A program made the translations under genes and the position numbers. From contig NC_134568.1 in assembly GCF_050947875.1 (NCBI RefSeq), positions 204,693,017 through 204,757,016 of the forward strand: a stretch of DNA of 64,000 bases, given 5' to 3'. Positions 57,860 to 64,000 of the stretch are shown here, one piece after another. Each line of letters begins with the position of its first letter. Position 1 is the first letter of the stretch. The notes beneath the pieces were generated by a model. The model was not told the origin of the DNA. It did not search any database and worked only from the letters and a program-made list of their open reading frames with translations. This stretch comes from Dermacentor variabilis. Lineage: Eukaryota; Arthropoda; Arachnida; Ixodida; Ixodidae.

Positions 57860-58885
57860 TTTTTAAAGTTAGGTATATAGCTGATCCTATAGTACAGAAG
57901 GCAAGTTTCGCTCTCTCGCAAGTTTCTACAGCTGCCTCTGTGTCATTCCAGAATGGAACCAAGAAGAACCGTTCAATTTATCTCACACGACGTCATCAAG
58001 AACAGCAGATCTTTTTGCAATATTGTCTTTGTTACGTTACATACACTCAATGCAAAAAAGAGGAACAATGGGTCATCCTTTGTGATTAGCAGGCAGCTTT
58101 GGCTTCACTTCGCAGTGACATCAACAATTCGCAAAACATGGCGTCAGTTAACGAGATACTTATGCAACTAAAAAAAAGCAAGTGAAAGAAATCGCACAGT
58201 AATGTTCCAATGGATACCTGGCCACTGCAATATCCCTGGGAATGTTGCAGCAGACAAGGCAGTTGGACAAGCGCATGTTAATAACGCCACACATGGTCTC
58301 CCATTAAGACAAGGTGAATCGCTCCGCATACTAAGACAAATCTCATCCCATGGTTGCAAAGTGACATGGTTTGATCAGAACTCGAAATCTTGACATTTAT
58401 TTCACATTGTTCCATCACTTCAATTTAATATCATGCTCACATTAAAGACAACCAAAGCCTTTGAAACGCTGATTCACAGTTTGCGGCTCGGTACCGCGTA
58501 CACAGAACACTTTCTATATAAAATTTCAAGAGCTGATAGAGCGGAATGCACTTGTGACCACGCTGATGAAGATGTACAGCATCTTTTGGTAAAATATCCG
58601 CGACACGACACACACAGACGACGCTTAGCACTTGATTTAGGGGCCTTAGATCGCAGACCCTTCAGCCTCAGGAAGATCTTAGGTCCTTGGCCGACATACT
58701 CATTGCCAAGACGAGCGTTACTCGCCCTCCAAAGATTTCTAGAAGCGAGCAATGTTCTCGGAAAGTATTTAGTAGAGTGTTTAAATGTGATAAACGCATT
58801 CTATGTTTTTCTTTTACCCGACTTTGGCCAATCCAAAGCCTGGTTTTCTGTACCTTCATATGAATTAAATTTGTGATTTCTTATG
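57860..58885 (+). mobile_element. LINE-C fragment: RNase H and C-terminus
   Basis: RNase H is followed through several frame changes: SSRTADLFAI (the AEL helix, damaged), then FQWIPGHCNIPGNVAADKAV (58202-58393). The next part, 58433-58876, is open: SLRLGTAYTEHFLYKI, the finger-like CTCDHADEDVQHLLVKYPRH, and KILGPWPTYSLPRRALLALQ. It resembles LINE-A in the C-terminal motif order but differs in sequence and has a different 3' UTR, so it is treated as a separate family. A stop and frame changes inactivate it. Confidence 0.8.
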
Positions 58886-58889
58886 TACT

Positions 58890-59100
58890 GTGATTTTAGT
58901 ATAGCTAAGTGACCGGACTTTGTGTTTACATTAGTTCACATAAGTGACTGGACTTTGTGTTGCTGTATACCATAGTTTCAGTTTTAGTGTGGCATTAGTG
59001 TACTTACGTGACTGGACTTTGTGTTTTTATGATTTGAAGTTGACTTTCAGTAATGGTGTGACATTAGTGTACTTATGTGACTGGAATTTGTGTTATGATT
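58890..59100 (+). repeat. Degenerate tandem repeat in the LINE-C 3' UTR
   Basis: The phrase GTGACTGGACTTTGTGTT recurs at about 58909 (one change), 58945, 59009 and 59079 (one change). Spacers are 36, 64 and 70 bp; the two longer units also share GACATTAGTGTACTTA-like text. This is a variable-unit minisatellite within the LINE 3' UTR. Confidence 0.85.
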
Positions 59101-59195
59101 TAATCATTCTTATTATGATTTATTCTTCTTTAATCACTATTTGAAAAGGAGTAGCGGACGCTCCAGCGTCCGTCCATGTCTAACGCTTTTTTCTT

Positions 59196-59720
59196 GTGGG
59201 CGCGTCTTTTGTGCTTCGCTGGTACCCCTTTGTTCAAGTAAGATATCTCGATGGCAGGCAGGTGCACTCTCACATTCCGCTGGATTCTGATGTCATCACC
59301 GATGTAATAGACGACGTAGACTTGGCCACCGTCAGCAATGACTTGCCGATTCTGGTTAAAGCAGCGAGTGATTGTGACGTCATTATTGATGTGTACCGCC
59401 TGGGCAACTCACGTGGCGTGAAGACTGTGTTCAAGGGCAACTGTTCCTGTCGCAAGTTAAGGAAGGCAACTTTCGCCAACCTGTCCAGGCTTTCATTCCG
59501 AAGCCTCTGAAATACCGCAACTGCATGAAACTAGGACACGTGAGTAGAGTCTGTGAGAATGAAACAGTGTGCCCCCGGCTGCGCTGAGCCACGCTCTCTC
59601 TAACCCAATTTTTGATCCTTATACCTCCATCCCCCAGTGCAGGGTAACAAAGAGGACGTGAGTCTGATTAACCTCCCTGCCTTCTTTCTCTTCTATTTTT
59701 TTTTCTCTCTCTATACATCT
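59196..59720 (+). mobile_element. Deleted LINE-A-type copy: ORF1 segment joined to LINE 3' tail
   Basis: 59196-59510 encodes an ORF1 middle section (DLPILVKAASDCDVIIDVYR, LGNSRGVKTVFKGN), then a knuckle in another frame (NCMKLGHVSRVCENETVCPR, first Cys replaced by Tyr). At about 59585, ORF2 is skipped entirely and the LINE-A terminal box appears (CCCCCAGTGCAGGGTAAC at 59632, then the pyrimidine tail to about 59712). Either an internal deletion of at least 4 kb or two abutting insertions would produce this. Confidence 0.7.
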
Positions 59721-61774
59721 AGCGAGTGCGCCTGGCACTGAAAGTTAGTTCCAGGTAAAGACAGTGGAGGCGACTATCGGATACCATTTCGAAGGTGCCT
59801 TCCAAGCCCACATGCCTACTTTCAAACGAACCGATGACTGCATCGTTTTTGCGTGTCATATTAGCTAGAGCGCTCAACAAATGTAAAATAAGCAAGATAA
59901 TCTCCCCTACAAACAAGAAGTGTAGATACAGCCGCGTGAACGCAGTTGCGTGCATGTGGTCACCCAAAGCCTCAGGAACATGTCAGATAAAGCATATGTA
60001 GTTGATAAATCAATGCATATAACTTTCATCTGACTGTAAATGTACGAATCATGCCAAACGTGCATTGAAAGCAAGCATAGTGGCAACAGATAAAGAAAAA
60101 TTCCTGACGGTCACTTGTGTATAGTATGTAATTTAACATGTCCGACTTTGTCTACGCAATGTTCTGAAATCAAACCATATTATAAAGAACGGGCTTATGC
60201 ATTAAGAACAATTCGATATATCAGACAATTCGGTATACCCACACTTGCCTATAATGACTTTAAACAAACTTTTCTGATGCGTCATTCGAGAAAAAGAAGC
60301 CAGAAAGGAATCCGGTTATTGAAAACAAAAATACGCGTCTAGTAGGCAGTAGGTGCTGCCTGTGTCTTAAGGCATTCGGCAGTGTCATTGCCAATGGCCT
60401 TCTAGGAGAACGAGAATATGTAGACCTACTCCGGTTTATTTCTCTCAGTCGTCTCTCAGTCTCTCAGTCTCAGCTCAAGCGTCGGGCGAGGCGGCTCCTC
60501 ACCTGGCAGAGGACACGCTAAAGTCCGCCGGGAATATACGGTCCCATGGGAACCTAGATTGAATAAGTACAGTCCGCCGGGAACCTTACTGCGCACTGCG
60601 CTAGGTGCGGTATATAGCAGCGTCGGATAGTTTCGGCGTGCGCGCAAGTTTCAGCAGGAAGCGGGAGATAAGCAGGAGCTTTCACGCCCTTGTCGAGTGC
60701 ATATGGCATATATGTCAGCACACCGTTTTATTTATTTTTGTCTTTTTTTTATGACTGGGTGAGCTCGAAAAAATGTTGCTAAATGGAAACTGAGCAAAGG
60801 AGCATAAATGATGATATTTCAGCGTGCGTGCTTTAGTTGATTATCTGCTTCCTCTTATTCTTGTTATTGTATTTTTATGTTAATGCTTGTTATGTCCCGT
60901 GAACCTGCTTTACAGATATTCTATCAGTCTTATGTGAATAGAATACTTATTTTTACTGTCTTCCATTGTGTGCATACGTCCTTCACAGTATTGTATTGTC
61001 ATAGCTATGTGTATCGCAACTTGCGTTCCATGATTCAAGCTGTTAATGTTTTACCACCCTTGCTAATGCTCTCATCCGTGATCGATGATGACATATGCAG
61101 CCTCAACCTTTGAAAACATTACACTTCCTAACGTTCGTGTCAATAATTTAAACAATGAAAACGTCGCTCTCACTTCGAAGTGGTGGATGCTGTTCTTTAC
61201 AGCCATTTGCGAGTTGACAGCACCTGTCATTGCCGCTCGGCTCGGCTACTTTGCCTTCCAGATGCATGGACCAGTTTACACAATCTGCGATGGAAGCAGG
61301 TGAAAGACAGGGAAACCATTGGAAAAGTTTGATGAAAAGAGACTCTATATAAAGCGCGCGCGTCCACGCGTGAATCAAGTAATGTGGGCTACTTTGCACT
61401 TGCATCCACAATGACGGCCGTGAGGAGGAAGTATCGCCTCGATGTATTGAGTAAAAGCGAAGAAGGCCCACAAAGTTTCGCCAAGCGCACCAAAAAAGGA
61501 GAAAGCTAAAGAAATCGCGAAAAAAGAAAACAATCTAAGAGGAGGGGTATGTTCTGGAAGCTCAGCGCTCAGGCCGTACCTTCCTTGGAGCTGGGAATCT
61601 TGTGCCATTAACTGATTGATTATTGGATGTTATTGGCGCAATGGCCAGGTGTGGTGAAAGAGCGCCAAGGCTCTGATAATGATATAATTAAACTTTTGCG
61701 CAAAGCGACGAATGGAAAGGACTTGAGCGAAAAGGCAAAGCAAATCAAGTGTCGTGTTTCGTTTTCTCGCTTAA
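59721..61774. other. Intronic sequence without a recognisable gene
   Basis: CAGTCTCTCAGTCTC-like simple repeats at 60445-60475. GTCCGCCGGGAA occurs twice (60531, 60571), and a TATA-like GGTATATAG lies at 60608-60616, which could belong to an LTR or promoter. Nothing coding is recognised. Confidence 0.45.
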
Positions 61775-62234
61775 AGGCCCGTTCACACTACACGAAATAT
61801 CCGGCGTATGAAGCGGATTCGGCCGCTTTTGACGCCGAGGAGGGCGGAAAGCGGCGCGGTGAAGGTAATCGGTCCAGGAGCTATTTTTTCCGCTTTCGCC
61901 GCCGCCGGAAGTTGCCTTTTGACGTCACAACCCGTCTAATCTCAACATGGCAGCCAACATGTCTGAGCGACCGGCCTTCTCAGTGGAAACGGCACAATAC
62001 AAGCAGACGCAACAAAAGCCCGCGAACGAGAGGCACACACGTGAACTCTCGTCTCGTTCGCGAAGTCGCGAAACCAAAAAAGAAACTGCCGCGAGATCTC
62101 GCTGTAGTCGCGGAAAGGCTTGAAGCGGCGGCGGATCCGCCGAGGCACGCGTCAACAGATGAGAACACGCTCTCTTTTTTCGGCGAGCGAATTCGCTTCG
62201 CTCGCCGAATTTTTGTAGTAGTGTGAACGGGCCT
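61775..62234. mobile_element. Harbinger-like MITE, 460 bp
   Basis: Perfect 17-bp terminal inverted repeats, AGGCCCGTTCACACTAC at 61775-61791 and its complement at 62218-62234, are flanked by TAA on both sides (61772-61774 and 62235-62237). The TAA duplication and size fit PIF/Harbinger non-autonomous elements. The interior is CG-rich, with a near-palindrome at 62179-62209 (CGGCGAGCGAATTCGCTTCG). It contains a short ORF (61947-62123). Confidence 0.9.
61947..62123 (+). CDS. Small Arg/Ser-rich ORF inside the Harbinger-like MITE
   Basis: A 58-codon frame starts at ATG 61947 (context CAACATGG) with MAANMSERPAFSVETAQYKQ and continues with an RS-rich part (ELSSRSRSRETKKETAARSR) to TGA at 62121. It lies fully between the terminal repeats. 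Autonomous Harbinger elements encode a second, DNA-binding protein besides the transposase, so this may be a leftover N-terminus after internal deletion. It may also be a chance frame in CG-rich DNA. Function unknown. Confidence 0.25.
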   Translation: MAANMSERPAFSVETAQYKQTQQKPANERHTRELSSRSRSRETKKETAARSRCSRGKA

Positions 62235-62439
62235 TAAGTCCTGTCCCTTCGTTACTGTGCCAACAGTTGTAATTGTGTATAAAGAACTAGCCCACTGCGG
62301 CATTTCCCTATAGTAATGAGTCGTCAATGGTGCATTAGCTGTGAATTTCTAAGGGTAGATGTAACACGGCTGTATATAGGCTAAACGTATTCGCTGTAAA
62401 GTGCGTAATGTGTATATGTCCTATAACTATAATAATGAT

Positions 62440-63350
62440 ATGTGAGGTGTGAGATGTGCTATGATTATGAAAGATATGCAGCGAGGGAATGATACATTAA
62501 AAGGTATGGCTGTCAGTAGCAGTACTGCCAAACTGGGATCGTTGAACGCATGGACCTCGAGGCACGTGCTCCACAAAAGGGTATTCGCGCTGCAGCAGCC
62601 TCCAGTCAGACAATGTGCTACGAATCTGTTGGCCTTATTTAGGCCTTGCACAATATCAAAATTGTGTAAAAAGTTTAAAGTGGTTTTACTGTGAAAAAAC
62701 GGTTCTTTGTCAAGGAAAATTGTCGGATGTAATAGAATATGCTGTCGGCACACTAATGGAAAGTGCTGTTTTCTTTCAGTGTCTGGTTCCCGGCACTCCA
62801 ACAAGACGTGGAGGACGGTGAGCGTCTCGCCGCATTTGCCAAGATTGGAGCTACATCACCGGTTGACAGGTGTGTGTCATATGTGTGGCCGATTCGAAGT
62901 TGGCATAAAATTACCTCAGTTCACCGTATTTTCGTTATTGAAAGCTGATTTCTCAAACGCGGCTTAATTAAATGCACTTGATTAGACGTTTCAGTGTTCA
63001 AGATTCATTGGCAATAGGGTCCTAGTTTTTTTTTGTGCCTTAAAATGTCAGTAGCAGATATGGAAGTGTTCTTAAGTTTGTTGCTATAGGCATGGCAATT
63101 TCCTCTCCAAGCAGGTTGCTTCCGATGCCTCTAGGTACAGGCACCCAACATACCATAACATGTTGGTTAAATGCATAAGTAGCACATACCAGAGAATAAA
63201 GATAATTGATTGCAGGGTTTCTGTGTTTTCGCAGGAATATTAACTTTTTCGCTACACTTAAGGAGTCTGTGAGTAGAAGTGCTTTTTGTAGCTTTAGTTT
63301 TCTGACGTGTCTCAGCGCCGACAATCTTACATAAGCCCCTGCCGTGAATA
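62440..63350 (-). mobile_element. LINE-D fragment: RNase H and C-terminus
   Basis: Minus strand: VRKLKLQKALLLTDSLSVAK (with the RNase H Asp in TDSLS), NPAINYLYSL, and the final motif VMVCWVPVPRGIGSNLLGEE (63040-63369, normally WVPGHRGI). After a frame change, 62804-62580 gives KCGETLTVLHVLLECREPDT and ILLHPTIFLDKEPFFHSKTT. The RNase H followed by a Cys/His tail is LINE-like and distinct from LINE-A to C. Several positions are damaged (GEEIAMPIA). The 3' end near 62440 is not sharply defined. Confidence 0.75.
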
Positions 63351-63470
63351 TATCATAAGAAGCCAGCAAACATTGACACCAAGGACAACATAAGAGAAAT
63401 TACTAGTACTTTCTAAATAAATTAACGAAATCATAAATTAATGGAAATAAAAGTGGATGAAAAACAACAT

Positions 63471-63541
63471 GCCGCAGGTGGGGAACGATCCTACGTCTTA
63501 GCAATACGCATGCGATGCTCTACCAATTGAGCTGCCGCGGC
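63471..63541 (-). tRNA. tRNA-like sequence (SINE head, probably not a functional tRNA)
   Basis: A cloverleaf can be drawn. The acceptor arm GCCGCGG/CTGCGGC has one G-U pair; the D arm is GCTC/GAGC; the anticodon stem TCGCA/TGCTA has one mismatch with loop TGCGTAT; the T arm GTAGG/CCCAC has one mismatch with loop ATCGTTC. The anticodon position reads CGT, Thr-like, but position 33 is G instead of the universal T, and there are two stem mismatches. It is embedded in a repeat body, so it is best read as a SINE head with an internal Pol III promoter rather than a host tRNA gene. Confidence 0.5.
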
Positions 63542-63584
63542 ACCGTTTTCCCATCCACTTTCTTGGGCATTTATGTTTTCTACT

Positions 63585-63795
63585 GTTGAAGTTCCTCCAG
63601 GACACCAAGCTCGACGAGCGGCTCTAGCGAGGCAACTGTCTCATGTACATAAGCACTCACCACTTCTCTTATCATCATCATCCATTCCAATACTTTCACT
63701 CCCCTTCCCTCTTCCCCAGTGCAGAGTAGCAGACTAGAGCGCACTAGCTCAGGTCGACCTCTCTGTCTTTCCTATCAATAAATTCTATTCATTCA
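63585..63795 (+). mobile_element. LINE-A tail with a perfect 14-bp target duplication
   Basis: TTATGTTTTCTACT occurs at 63571-63584 and again at 63796-63809. Between the copies lies 211 bp ending in the LINE-A terminal box (CCCCAGTGCAGAGTAGCAG, CAGGTCGACCTCTCTGTC) and CAATAAATTC with an ATTC-type tail. This is a complete, severely 5'-truncated LINE insertion into the composite repeat, and the clearest target-primed insertion in the window. Confidence 0.88.
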
Positions 63796-64000
63796 TTATG
63801 TTTTCTACTAGAACCCTGGGAGTGTTCGCCAGTGCCACCATTCACAAACCTCGGCGGCGGATGTGGAATATCCTTTGTTCCGCAGGCGTCACGAGTACGT
63901 GATTTTTTTTGGGTCAAGATAACTGGTCAATAAACCCACGCATGCTACCTGAAGGCATCCATAGACAGTTTTAGTACTCCATCATGACGATACGGACGCA

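Larger units (their letters stand above)
63350..64000 (-). repeat. Composite repeat with tRNA-like head, split by a LINE tail
   Basis: Minus-strand tRNA-like sequence (63541-63471) leads into a body that ends near 63350 (CTTATGTTGTCCTTGGTGTC). On the other side the repeat continues rightward as CACCGTTTTCCCATCCACTT, is interrupted at 63585-63795, and goes on to the window end (AACCCTGGGAGTGTTCGCC, GGCGGCGGATGTGG). From memory, both halves occur together in tick genomes; a search would confirm that. Confidence 0.6.

Noticed and set aside
60440..60660. Possible promoter or LTR (TATATAG and a repeated GTCCGCCGGGAA)
   Set aside because: No matching LTR copy, terminal dinucleotides or adjoining coding region could be shown; kept only as a note in the intron entry.

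Overview
This is a eukaryotic, repeat-saturated intronic window, most likely from a hard tick (Ixodida, probably metastriate). The reasons are a recognisable copy of the tick Ruka tRNA-SINE, several tick-typical RNase H-bearing LINE families, RTE and L2/CR1-like LINEs, a Penelope-like fragment, a Tc1-like transposon and long CA/TA microsatellites. There is no bacterial-style coding. One 200-base run of N (25001-25200) is an assembly gap.

Host gene: only two exons are convincing, both on the minus strand and both from one membrane adenylate cyclase (C1a catalytic domain). The upstream exon is 41069-40958 and the next is 14781-14654. Both have canonical GT/AG borders, they join in phase 0, and together they give a continuous cyclase core carrying both metal-binding Asp motifs (YADI and GDCYY). 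The intron between them is 26,176 bp. The window also holds at least 22.9 kb of the preceding intron and 14.6 kb of the following one, so nearly everything else lies inside this gene.

Layout: 1-945 Ty3/gypsy integrase remnant. 4030-11447 long minus-strand LINE of a family here called LINE-A (ORF1 zinc knuckles, endonuclease, RT, RNase H), split by a Tc1-like element at 4781-7521. 13690-14012 LINE-A 3' end. 14654-14781 cyclase exon. 17728-20845 second LINE-A. 20875-22060 L2/CR1-like endonuclease fragment. 27005-27420 Penelope-like GIY-YIG fragment. 28735-29165 RTE fragment. 31960-32400 LTR-like sequence. 33985-36006 mariner-type non-autonomous element carrying an RTE insertion. 38283-40930 third LINE-A, interrupted by a LINE-B copy. 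40958-41069 cyclase exon. 42041-49525 fourth, nearly full-length LINE-A carrying four younger insertions. 56575-57830 L2/CR1-like RT. 57860-59100 another RNase H LINE with a repeated 3' UTR. 59196-59720 LINE-A ORF1 fused to a LINE-A tail. 61775-62234 Harbinger-like MITE. 62440-63350 LINE RNase H/C-terminus. 63350-64000 tRNA-like composite repeat with a LINE-A tail inserted into it.

The most informative aspect is the nested stratigraphy. At several sites the guest element, its target duplication and the interrupted host reading frame can all be read directly, so insertion order can be established. No intact transposase or reverse transcriptase was found; all mobile-element proteins here carry stops or frameshifts. 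LINE-A to LINE-D are labels local to this annotation.
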